A stretch of DNA of 64,000 bases from Bifidobacterium vespertilionis. GTDB taxonomy: Bacteria > Actinomycetota > Actinomycetes > Actinomycetales > Bifidobacteriaceae. The notes below the pieces were generated by a model. The model was given only the letters and a program-made list of their open reading frames with translations, had not been told where the DNA came from and ran no database searches. This document shows, one piece after another, positions 37,901-44,753 of this stretch (position 1 is its first letter; each line of letters opens with the position of its first letter). A program made the translations under genes and the position numbers. Location: positions 124,001 to 188,000 of the forward strand of contig NZ_RZNZ01000005.1 of NCBI RefSeq assembly GCF_008698145.1, in the 5' to 3' direction.

Positions 37901-38075
37901 TGCGATCGTCCTTGGCGGCCGCCGCGGCGATGATCGCCGGGGTGCCGTCCGTGCTGGCGTCGTCCACGACGATGATCTGGATGTCCTTGAGCGTCTGCCG
38001 CGCGACGCTGTCCAGACAGGCGGGCAGGTATCGCTCCACGTTGTAGGCCGGAATGACAATGGAAATGGCAGACAT
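34905..38075 (-). CDS. Three-domain glycosyltransferase: GT2 + DUF4422 + GT8
   Basis: 1,056 aa, ATG 38075 with GTGAGGA upstream. Residues 1-230: GT2 GT-A fold (S-I-V-I-P-A-Y-N-V-E, V-V-D-D-A-S-T-D-G-T, F-L-D-G-D-D-E). About 405-660: DUF4422 (I-F-V-T-T-H-K, W-A-W-K-N, F-C-H-Y-R-R-Y-F), a putative glycosyltransferase domain. About 690-960: GT8 of the LgtC type (V-F-A-A-D-N-N-Y, metal-binding Y-L-D-S-D-I-V near 803, Q-A-G-V-L-V-L-N-T, Y-N-D-Q-D-V-L-N). Basic, Ala-rich C-terminal tail. No signal peptide, so it acts at the cytoplasmic membrane face. Three catalytic-looking modules in one chain suggest consecutive sugar additions building a repeat unit of the surface glycan. Confidence 0.92.
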   Translation of the reverse strand: MSAISIVIPAYNVERYLPACLDSVARQTLKDIQIIVVDDASTDGTPAIIAAAAAKDDRITVITHKTNQGLHLARRSGVEAATGEWTLFLDGDDELAPDMCENLYRRVSENPVDILHFGITVIGENGLPDSERGDFESYINNPDEPATTGLATLRAIYSEAEGQKVDWRTTQRLYRTALVRKAFAAMTDRRLERAEDGYETFVLSAFAESAAAAKDCKGLLYHYGTGVTGATPITAERYGQFCEQFKACLDATESFVAEYAQSAESDKESNKESANDAEATGRPADLTDCLIGMKHKALELLSNDWLNRVPEDGKREAADRMAAALGPAVTAREIYRFVRDRAYPYIINKESIVSEQDPLFDWQRIADDLNIAADSESNLERMQETRKDAVYYVNELRNRLSDETLAIWNAQPIRIFVTTHKPVDMPKSTILQPVQVGDGLKDPNTRFRTAFHDDDGENISAKNPMYCELTTQYWAWKNIDAEYYGFCHYRRYFDFSPIEHEENPYGEIMDDYIDDAAAKEYGLDDATMTKAIEGWDIITTGIKDLREVIDKHGTPKKLYQAAPKLHLKDLRHVYDIVCARHPDYKEDADAFLDGNFSCFCNMYIMRKKYFFAYCEWMFPILEEFERTTDMSTYSKEALRTPGHLSERLFNIWFMHLKRTNPELKTKETQCVHFTDPEPAVAQRPLDPAVVKGRPIVPVVFAADNNYVGQLTTTIYSAMKNSSPDHFYDVTVMEKDIAGDRQEVMRRFFAERFGNMNLRFADVKRDIAGYDLTTSNAHISIETYYRFLIQKALPFYGKVLYLDSDIVILGDIAKLYATELGSNLLAAVHDVDYLGNLNINDGIRMKYTRETLGMKNPYGYFQAGVLVLNTAAMRRAYTIAQWLEYASEPSYIYNDQDVLNVHCEGRVKYLPWNWNVMHDCGGRVGNVFSFAPNDAFDAYLASRQNPQIIHYAGFEKPWTNPGCDFADVYWSYARETPFYEMLQQRVAQAAADAAAARAVEEARRMAAEVAAAVAKPKHQPAMGDNNPLRKVIDPIAPLGSRRREAMKAVGRALRGRK

Positions 38076-38159
38076 GAATCCTCACTTGGCAGTCGCTGCG
38101 AACATGATTAACCAACTGCCCAGTCTACTCGCCGCCCGCGCCCCCGCGAACCCGTTCGA

Positions 38160-38835
38160 TGGCTGGCCGGGGCGCAGTGGCCCTTTCGTCCTCCTGCGCG
38201 TAGCGCAGTGGCCCTTTCGTCATCCTGAGCGCTGAGTCGTTAAGCGGACAGCCCCCTCCGTCATCCTGAGCGTAGCGCGTAGCGCGGTTCCCTTTCGTCA
38301 TCCTGAGCGTAGCGCGTAGCGCGCAGTCGAAGGATCCTTAACTCCTCGCACCAGCTGGACCCACGGCCCAGTGCGCACTGTCCAAGGATCCTTCGCTTCG
38401 CTCAGGATGACGAAGTGGTCGGTTTCATCCTGAGCGCGCCGCAGTGGCCTCCCCTCGTCATCCTGAGCGGAGCGCGTAGCGCGAAGTCGAAGGATCCTTA
38501 ACTCCCCGCACCGACTGGGCCCGCAACTCAGTGCGCATTGTCCAAGGATCCTTCGCTTCGCTCAGGATGACAACAACCGACTTTCGTCCTCCTGAGCGAG
38601 CACTAGCCTTTCCATCCTGAGCTCCGTAGTGGTCTCTTCCGTCATCCTGAGCACTGAGCCGTTAAGCGGACGGCCCCCTCCGTCATCCTGAGCGGAGCGT
38701 AGCGGAGTCGAAGGATCCTTAACTCCCCGCACCGACTGGACCCGCGGCCCAGTGCGCACTGTCCAAGGATCATTCGCTCCGCTCAGGATGACGAATTGGT
38801 CGGTTTCGGACACCGCAGGGCGGAGTCGAATATAT
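38160..38835. repeat. Dense cluster of dispersed catcctgagc palindromes
   Basis: At least five partial and three complete hairpin units in tandem between the GT gene and the antitoxin remnant; 38330-38400, 38490-38560 and 38720-38790 share the sequence cactgtccaaggatccttcg or close variants. No gene visible in 38076-38840. Confidence 0.8.
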
Positions 38836-38840
38836 AGAAC

Positions 38841-39124
38841 TCAAGCATTCGCGGTTTTGTGACGTTGGCTGGCTCGAATGCGATCGGCGAGCCAGGTGTT
38901 CACCACAGCGTTGCGGCTTATCGCCAATTCGCCGCCTCTCGGTCCAGCTCAGTGACCATCCAAGCGGGCATAGTTAAGGTGATGCGTTTTTCCAGCGGCG
39001 GATGATGTTCAACAACAGGATGTTCAAGATCGACGTAGTCGAGAATGTACTCGCCTTCGTCGAAAAGCTCATCCAGCTGGTCACCGGTGATGGTTTTCGG
39101 ATCCGGCTTATTCATGCTGGTCAT
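38841..39124 (-). pseudogene. Frameshifted CopG/ribbon-helix-helix antitoxin-like gene
   Basis: ATG 39124 follows AAGGAG at 6 bases. The first frame reads 68 residues ending ...I-T-L-T-M-P-A-W-M-V-T-E-L-D-R-E-A-A-N-W-R and stops at 38918. In the neighbouring frame the family sequence continues as E-L-A-I-S-R-N-A-V-V-N-T-W-L-A-D-R-I-R-A-S-Q to a TGA at 38841. One missing G at about 38935 (gcggcg-gaattg expected) would restore a normal 94-residue protein with the ribbon (R-I-T-L-T-M-P) and helix typical of CopG-type antitoxins. No toxin gene is next to it. Confidence 0.75.
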
Positions 39125-39166
39125 GGCCGCTCCTTCTACTGGCTCTGCAGGACGACGTCAGCGCTG

Positions 39167-40096
39167 CTAATCGAATAGCGTCCCGGACTGATTGTCCTGC
39201 TGTTCTGGATCGTCCGATTCGTTTGACTGGTCGGTGGTTTGCCCTTCTGCGGTATCTGTGGATTCGATGATGTGTTGTAGCCGCTCCACGGAGGGGATAT
39301 CTTCGCTAAGGATCCTTCGTTGCCTTTCGACTTCCTGCTGGAGTGTTGTGAAGCGCGATACTTTATCTAAGCCGTGCTGGATAAGCACGCTGCTTAGCGC
39401 CTCGATGTTTTGCAGGATGATGAGATCCCGTACTGTGGCATAGTCGCGCATGTTGCCTTTCCAGCCTTCATGCTCTTTCCTCCACGCTGCAGCTGTCTGC
39501 CCGAATACAGCAAGGTTGATCACGTCGGCCTCGGAGGCGTATTCGATCTGTTCTCGCCACTTCGGAAGGGACCGCTGTTGCAGGGTGCTTTTGATGGCAT
39601 CGGTGTGCATACGATAGTTGGTTTTGACCAGTTCCCTGCGCGCTTGCCACTCAATGCCGATTCGTTGGGCTTCTGCAGATTTGAGCCGCTGATAGTCCTT
39701 GATGACGAATAGGTGGAATTCCGGACTGATCCATGAGGCGAAGGCGAAGGCAATGTCTTTATGGGCGTAGGTTCCGCCAGACCGCCCTCGTTCCGCGCGA
39801 ATGCCGATGGCTTGGGTTCTTTCGACCCACTCTTTGCTGGAAAGGCTGAAGACGTTGCGTCCAGATTTGGCCAGTAGCTGAGCTGCTGCTGTTTCGTCGA
39901 ATCGAGGATTTGCCATGCGCTCCCAAGCTGTAAGAAAGGCGATAGTATCAGAGAGGCGGAGCCATCTGCGAATGACTTCGCCCGGCCTGTCTCCACTGTG
40001 CCGAGCAAGGTCTGTGAGTGAGATGAAGTCCTCTCCGTTGATCGCCCGTATGGTGATGTCAACATCTTTCGCGTGAATTCGAGCAGTGTGATCCAC
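39167..40096 (-). CDS. KilA-N domain protein
   Basis: 309 aa from GTG 40096, chosen because AGAAGGGG lies 6 bases upstream; the frame is open further but runs into dispersed repeats. The N-terminal half (about 10-125) shows the KilA-N pattern: I-S-L-T-D-L-A-R-H...W-L-R-L-S-D-T-I-A-F-L-T-A-W-E, then G-G-T-Y-A-H-K-D-I-A-F-A-F-A-S-W-I-S-P-E-F. The second half is helical and coiled-coil-like, ending in an acidic Gln/Asp-rich tail. KilA-N proteins are phage and mobile-element DNA-binding proteins, some used as toxins or antirepressors. It is an isolated accessory gene among decayed fragments. Confidence 0.85.
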   Translation of the reverse strand: MDHTARIHAKDVDITIRAINGEDFISLTDLARHSGDRPGEVIRRWLRLSDTIAFLTAWERMANPRFDETAAAQLLAKSGRNVFSLSSKEWVERTQAIGIRAERGRSGGTYAHKDIAFAFASWISPEFHLFVIKDYQRLKSAEAQRIGIEWQARRELVKTNYRMHTDAIKSTLQQRSLPKWREQIEYASEADVINLAVFGQTAAAWRKEHEGWKGNMRDYATVRDLIILQNIEALSSVLIQHGLDKVSRFTTLQQEVERQRRILSEDIPSVERLQHIIESTDTAEGQTTDQSNESDDPEQQDNQSGTLFD

Positions 40097-40139
40097 CGTT
40101 TTCCCCTTCTGCCACAACGGTTTTCTGTCTCTGCCCCGT

Positions 40140-40200
40140 AAAAGTAGTCGAATTCGACCATTTTTACGATTCGGAAAACCCTGTATACTAGATATTTTAC
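40140..40200 (-). promoter_or_regulatory. AT-rich promoter and 12-bp palindrome upstream of the KilA-N gene
   Basis: The minus strand carries tagtatac as a possible -10 region (about 40185) and the palindrome gtcgaattcgac (about 40150-40161). A potential ATG at 40161 opens a short frame beginning M-V-E-F-D-Y-F-Y-G-A-E. Confidence 0.4.
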
Positions 40201-40224
40201 CCGAAAGAAGCTGCTTGGCGTGCT

Positions 40225-40310
40225 CCGTCATCCTGAACGCGCCGTAGTGGCCCTTTCTGTCATCCTGAGCGGAGCCTGAAAGGCGGAGTCGAAGGATCCT
40301 TAACCTTCCC
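40225..40310. repeat. Half unit of the catcctgagc palindrome
   Basis: A left half (gtcatcctgagcggagcc... gtcgaaggatccttaac) joined directly to the gene remnant, marking a recombination or insertion boundary. Confidence 0.7.
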
Positions 40311-40548
40311 CCTTCCGTCTGCGCCTCATCCAGCCCCGCCGCCATGCGGCTGTACGCGGCGTGCTCGCGCAGGTACTGCCGGAGGAACGGGATGGCGAAA
40401 TCCCTCTGCCGTATCCGTATCCGCAGTCCTGGATCACCTGCGTCATGGTGGGCGGGTGCATTTTGTCGACGGGGGATAGGCCGTCCAACTCGGAATCGTG
40501 GACGGTGGCGCCGATCCGGTTGAGCGCGTTCCGGACGAGGTCCCCAAA
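40305..40548 (-). pseudogene. Decayed gene remnant
   Basis: The minus strand reads D-F-G-D-L-V-R-N-A-L-N-R-I-G then ...D-K-M-H-P-P-T-M-T-Q-V-I-Q-D-C-G-Y-G-Y in one frame and continues as D-F-A-I-P-F-L-R-Q-Y-L-R-E-H-A-A-Y-S-R-M-A in another, so one coding region seems frameshifted near 40410 and cut at both ends. Family not recognised. Confidence 0.5.
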
Positions 40549-40549
40549 G

Positions 40550-40584
40550 TCTAAAACATTCTAAAACAATCTAAAAAGTCTAAA
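40550..40584. repeat. Four tctaaa repeats at helical spacing
   Basis: tctaaa begins at 40550, 40560, 40570 and 40579, i.e. every 10, 10 and 9 bases. The phasing puts all copies on one DNA face, as in operators or curved upstream elements. They end 28 bases before the -35 box of the next gene. Confidence 0.65.
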
Positions 40585-40611
40585 GCTTGGCATGACTGTC
40601 AGATCCGATTA

Positions 40612-40640
40612 TTGTCAGTTTTGGCAGAAATTGGTAGAAT
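40612..40640 (+). promoter_or_regulatory. Promoter of the HTH antitoxin-like gene
   Basis: TTGTCA (40612-40617), 17-base spacer, TAGAAT (40635-40640). The gene starts 22 bases later behind AAGGAGG. Confidence 0.75.
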
Positions 40641-40662
40641 GATGTTGATTTAAGGAGGCGCC

Positions 40663-41079
40663 ATGACTGCCGTACTTGAACAGCCCTTGGCCAAGGGCAC
40701 CACGGTTGCGCGTGGCGATCGTGCGCTTGTAAGTTCGGATGGAGATGTGATCGAGCTGAGCGTCGAAGCGTACGAAGCCGCCCTGAACGCGGCTTTGGGC
40801 GTGATGGGTCGTCGACGCATGATCACGACTGGCGATGCGGCGAAGCTGCTGAACTGCTCGGCGCGTACGGTGGCCCGAATATTGGATTCTGGGCGCTTGC
40901 CCTTTACTCGCAATGGCTCCACGGGCCGGCGCATGGTGGATGTGGCGGACGTGATGGACTATCAGAAGCAGGAGCGCGAACGGATGCGGCAGTCCCTGGC
41001 GTCGATGCGCAAAGCGGCAACGGAGATGGGCCTGTACGATGCGGATGACGCAGACGATGCAAATTCTTCCCTATCCTGA
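40663..41079 (+). CDS. HTH_17 (excisionase-type) DNA-binding protein, orphan antitoxin-like
   Basis: 138 aa, ATG with AAGGAGG at optimal spacing. Residues 15-45 form an antitoxin-like beta region (L-V-S-S-D-G-D-V-I-E-L-S-V-E-A-Y), 52-100 an HTH_17 domain (I-T-T-G-D-A-A-K-L-L-N-C-S-A-R-T-V-A-R-I-L-D-S-G) and the tail is acidic (D-A-D-D-A-D-D-A). In actinobacteria this architecture usually sits directly upstream of a PIN-domain toxin; here dispersed repeats follow immediately after the stop, so the partner is missing. Confidence 0.8.
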   Translation: MTAVLEQPLAKGTTVARGDRALVSSDGDVIELSVEAYEAALNAALGVMGRRRMITTGDAAKLLNCSARTVARILDSGRLPFTRNGSTGRRMVDVADVMDYQKQERERMRQSLASMRKAATEMGLYDADDADDANSSLS

Positions 41080-41084
41080 ACTGC

Positions 41085-41400
41085 TCATCAACGTCATCCT
41101 GAGCCGGCGCATAGTCCCTTTCGTCATCCTGAGCGGAGCGCGTAGCGCGCAGTCGAAGGATCCTTAACCTCTCGCACTAGTTGGACCCGCAACTCAGTGC
41201 GCAATGTCCAAGGATCCTTCGCTTCGCTCAGGATGACGAATTGGTCGGTTTCTGCCATCCTGAGCGCGCCGCAGTGGCCTCCCTCCGTCATCCTGAGCGA
41301 AGTGGCCTCCCTCCGTCATCCTGAGCGGAGCGCGCAGTGCGGTCCACTCCGTCATCCTGAGCGGAGCGCGTAGCGCGAAGTCGAAGGATCCTTAACCTCC
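41085..41400. repeat. Dispersed catcctgagc palindromes
   Basis: One complete hairpin unit (41110-41240) and several left halves in tandem (41260-41400). They begin 6 bases after the antitoxin-like gene. Confidence 0.78.
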
Positions 41401-41487
41401 CACCCAAAGTCCCCAATCACCCCACCCCATCTCACGAGCCGGACATTCCCATGAGACTCCTGAAACCCGTTCGACATCCCTCCAGAA

Positions 41488-41532
41488 CTGAAGAAGCCCG
41501 GTCGAGGAAATACCTCGACCGGGCTTCTTCAG
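41488..41532. terminator. 20-bp perfect stem-loop
   Basis: ctgaagaagcccggtcgagg (41488-41507) and its exact complement (41513-41532) around a 5-base loop. Looks like a bidirectional terminator that has outlived its gene. 41533-41900 shows no supportable gene. Confidence 0.65.
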
Positions 41533-41905
41533 CACCGATGTCCCGATTTGTGAAAAAGAGTATGTGGCTGCCGCCATCCATGCTCACAGCACACAATACC
41601 CTAACTTGAGTACAAAGGAAACCTAGGAGAGTCGTGTCATGAGTCGCGCGATAGCCTTTTTCTATGGTCGGCTATCACCCGTAACCTCCCCGAAACACCC
41701 TTAATCGCCCCCGTATCGGCGTGTCGTACAACGTAGTCGACTACGCCCAAGGGAAACGAAACGGCGGAGTGCCGCCGAAAATCAGGAATCGCCCGAATGC
41801 TGGAATGACGCCCGTTTCCTAGTCAGAAGGCCGAAAAGCTAACGCCGAAACCTGAGAGCCAGCTTGATGGAAGCCGTAAAGGCGTGTCGGAAAAACGTGT
41901 GTAAG

Positions 41906-41935
41906 TTGACAAACCTCCATGGGTAGGGGTAGAAA
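41906..41935 (+). promoter_or_regulatory. Promoter of the first surface-protein gene
   Basis: TTGACA (41906-41911), 18-base spacer, TAGAAA (41930-41935). Start of translation about 60 bases beyond the expected transcript start; a ggggaga/tcccc hairpin lies in the leader. Confidence 0.55.
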
Positions 41936-41976
41936 AGTGCGTAGTCGGGATGGGGAGAGTCCCCATATAGACCCGA

Positions 41977-42001
41977 TGTCCCTAGAAGAAAGGTTCCTGA
42001 C
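41977..42001 (+). repeat. Half hairpin element forming the gene leader (copy 1)
   Basis: tgtccctagaagaaagg plus ttcctgac. The agaaagg is the ribosome-binding site of the next gene. Identical to copies at 47193-47216 (inverted) and 48746-48769, and to one arm of the hairpin family in 58-64 kb. Confidence 0.85.
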
Positions 42002-44623
42002 ATGACAGGAAACAACAAGTTCTGGCGCGCGTCGCTGGCCGGTCTCGCATCGGTCGCCATGCTCGCCACCATGGGCGTCACGGCGGCCAACGCCGATACC
42101 GTGAACGCGAGCAACCCCGTCGACGAGAACGATAAGTTCAGCGTCGGCGTGTACACCACGGACGCCCCGTACAAGCTCGCGACCGACGCCACCGGCAAGC
42201 GCGCCCTGTACGGCAACGACGTCGATCCCCTCCTCGTCGATCCCGCCCACAGTGGCAAGTACGAGTACGGCGACACGTTCACCACGGATGACCTGCGCAT
42301 CGCCAACCCGTACACCTCCAAGGCGGACGGCAAGCTGCTGACCGGCTACTCCTACGATCTGGCCGGCAAGAACGCCGCCTCCAACGAGGGCGTCGCCGTC
42401 AAGGGCGACACCAAGCTGTACGCCCAGTACACCAAGGCCTTCACCGTCACGTTCGACACGAACAAGAACGGCAAGGCCGACGCGGGCGACGAGCAGATCG
42501 AGGTGGCCGCCGGCCAGCCGATCACTGCCGCCGACTACTTCGGCAAGAGCTACGGCTCCGTGTGGGATTCCTCCCTGGTCAACTACCGCGGCGTGACCGA
42601 GCCGGCCCTGTCCGACCCGAACTTCGTGTTCGTCGGCTGGACCCTGTCCGACAACAAGGACAGCGAGGACCTGTACACCAACCAGGCCATCAACGGCGAC
42701 ACCACGCTGTACCCGAAGTTCGAGAAGTTCACGGACGCCGGCACCGCGCCGGGCACCGCCGCGAACCAGAACGTCGCCCAGGTCGAGCTGCGCAACGCGC
42801 AGGACGGTCTGTTCGACACGAAGTACACGCTGGCCGATCAGCCGTTCCCGGCGTTCCGCGCGGACCCGGACAAGAAGGGCTCCGAGTGGCAGGCCGGCAC
42901 TGACACCACCCCGTCCGGCAAGGCGTACGACTTCACCCAGCCGGTGGAGAACGCGATCCGCGACTACGGCGCGAACGACCTCAACCTGTGGGGCGTGACC
43001 ACCGCGTCCGACAAGGCCTGGACCATCGTCTACCACTTCAACGGCACGGAGAACAGCGCCAAGAATCACGCCAATGTCAACCCGACCAACGACAACGAGA
43101 AGGGCTTCACCTCCTCCGATGTCAAGAAGGTCACGACCGCCGACGGCAAGGCCGCTCAGCCGGGCGATCCGGCCGTCAAGGGCGCCCAGTTCACCGGTTG
43201 GTACCAGTCGAACAACAACACTCCGTTCGACTTCTCCAAGACCGTGGCCTCCCAGGCTGACGCCCAGGCTGGTTCCCGTACGGTTGACCTGTACGCCGGC
43301 TGGGATACCGAGAACATCGTCCCGGTCGCCTACTACTACAACTACCAGACCAACGCCGGCACCACCTCCTTCTGGAACCTCTCCTCGACCGATCTGTACG
43401 ACGGCAAGGGCCAGAAGGTCGTCGACTCCCACTCCGGCAAGGCTCTGAACTACCAGACCAAGGGCACCGCGATCCAGCAGCCGACCGGTGTGGAGGACTA
43501 CTTCCAGACCGCGGAGAACCGTGACCACGGCAAATACACCTCTCGCAAGGTCACTTCCTGGAACGGCGTGCTCTCCAACGCGGTGATCTCCTCCGTGACC
43601 GCCTCCGTGTCCGTGTACGCCAACTGGGCCGGCGAAAACTCCATCTTCCTGAATGCGAACGGCGGCAACTGGGGCGACGTGAACCACACCCAGTGGGTCT
43701 CCAAGACCGACAGCCAGAAGTGGTCCGACGTCGTCAAGACCCCGACCCGCGACGGCTACACCTTCCTCTACTGGGAGAAGGCCGAGGCTCCGCTCAAGGG
43801 CGCCTACGCCAACCTGGTCGACGGCTACTACTACACCTTCGACCCGTCCAGCAAGACCGGCCTGAAGAAGACCAAGAACGTGATCTCCGACGGCGACACC
43901 CTGCGCGCGATCTGGGCCCCGACCGACAACCAGAAGGTCTACGCCCTGCACGACCGCTTCGGTCTGGTTGGCCTCAACATCCAGGACGACATCAAGACCC
44001 TGGTCGACGCCGGCTACACCGAGGCCTCCGCCACCGAGTACGCCAACACCTGGTACTCGCTGCAGCCCGAGTTCATCGCTCTGAACGCCCTTGACGGTCA
44101 GGCGAAGATCGATGCGGCCAACGCTCTTGCCAAGAAGTACGAGGATGCCCAGGCCAAGCTGACCAAGTCCGATGTGACTGTCAAGCCGACCCCGGCTCAG
44201 AAGATCCCGGTGTATCGTCTGTACAACAAGTACATCACGACGGGCACGAACCACCTGTTCACCACGGACAAGGGCGAGTACGATTCCCTGGTGGCCAAGG
44301 GCTGGCTGGGCGAGGGCGAGGTCTTCCAGGCCACGTCCGACAAGAACGCGACGCCGGTGTACCGCCTGTACAACAAGTACGACGGCTCGCACCACTACAC
44401 CAAGGACGCCGCGGAGCGCGACAACCTGGTGAAGCTGGGCTGGACGTACGAGTTCGTGGGCTTCTACGCGCCGGCTGACGGCGACGCGACGCTGTACCGC
44501 CTGTACAACCAGTACAACGGCGAGCACCTGTTCACGACCGACAAGGCCGAGAACGACAAGCTGGTCTCCCTGGGCTGGACGGCCGAGGAGTCGGGCCTGA
44601 AGGTGTACTCCGCCGCCAAGTGA
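42002..44623 (+). CDS. Secreted surface protein: InlB-type repeats and three DUF5648 repeats
   Basis: 873 aa. Signal peptide M-T-G-N-N-K-F-W-R-A-S-L-A-G... cleaved near A-A-N-A. The body has several beta-grasp InlB B-repeat/Flg_new-like units recognisable by F-V-G-W-T or F-T-G-W-Y and L-Y-A-G-W or V-Y-A-N-W strands. The C-terminal 140 residues are three DUF5648 repeats (V-Y-R-L-Y-N...H-L-F-T-T-D...E...L...G-W). No LPXTG or membrane anchor, so the DUF5648 part probably binds the wall. First 77 bases and leader are identical to two paralogues; the last 380 bases (44237-44616) are identical to the 48.8-kb gene, while the centre differs. Probably an adhesin or glycan-binding protein. Confidence 0.88.
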   Translation: MTGNNKFWRASLAGLASVAMLATMGVTAANADTVNASNPVDENDKFSVGVYTTDAPYKLATDATGKRALYGNDVDPLLVDPAHSGKYEYGDTFTTDDLRIANPYTSKADGKLLTGYSYDLAGKNAASNEGVAVKGDTKLYAQYTKAFTVTFDTNKNGKADAGDEQIEVAAGQPITAADYFGKSYGSVWDSSLVNYRGVTEPALSDPNFVFVGWTLSDNKDSEDLYTNQAINGDTTLYPKFEKFTDAGTAPGTAANQNVAQVELRNAQDGLFDTKYTLADQPFPAFRADPDKKGSEWQAGTDTTPSGKAYDFTQPVENAIRDYGANDLNLWGVTTASDKAWTIVYHFNGTENSAKNHANVNPTNDNEKGFTSSDVKKVTTADGKAAQPGDPAVKGAQFTGWYQSNNNTPFDFSKTVASQADAQAGSRTVDLYAGWDTENIVPVAYYYNYQTNAGTTSFWNLSSTDLYDGKGQKVVDSHSGKALNYQTKGTAIQQPTGVEDYFQTAENRDHGKYTSRKVTSWNGVLSNAVISSVTASVSVYANWAGENSIFLNANGGNWGDVNHTQWVSKTDSQKWSDVVKTPTRDGYTFLYWEKAEAPLKGAYANLVDGYYYTFDPSSKTGLKKTKNVISDGDTLRAIWAPTDNQKVYALHDRFGLVGLNIQDDIKTLVDAGYTEASATEYANTWYSLQPEFIALNALDGQAKIDAANALAKKYEDAQAKLTKSDVTVKPTPAQKIPVYRLYNKYITTGTNHLFTTDKGEYDSLVAKGWLGEGEVFQATSDKNATPVYRLYNKYDGSHHYTKDAAERDNLVKLGWTYEFVGFYAPADGDATLYRLYNQYNGEHLFTTDKAENDKLVSLGWTAEESGLKVYSAAK

Positions 44624-44670
44624 GCCACGATGCCCCCCCCTCAGGGGGTGTGACTGACTGAACGCAGCAA

Positions 44671-44712
44671 GGGGTCCCGCCTCCCATGATCGGGAGGCGG
44701 GGCCCCTTTTTT
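44671..44712 (+). terminator. Rho-independent terminator
   Basis: Stem ggggtcccgcctccc/gggaggcggggcccc (44671-44706, small bulge) followed by T6. A shorter ccccc-tc-aggggg hairpin sits just after the gene's stop; the same 3' hairpin follows the 51.1-kb paralogue. Confidence 0.9.
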
Positions 44713-44753
44713 CGCGTTTGCTTGGAACCGTTAGGCGGTCAGCCTACCGGGTT

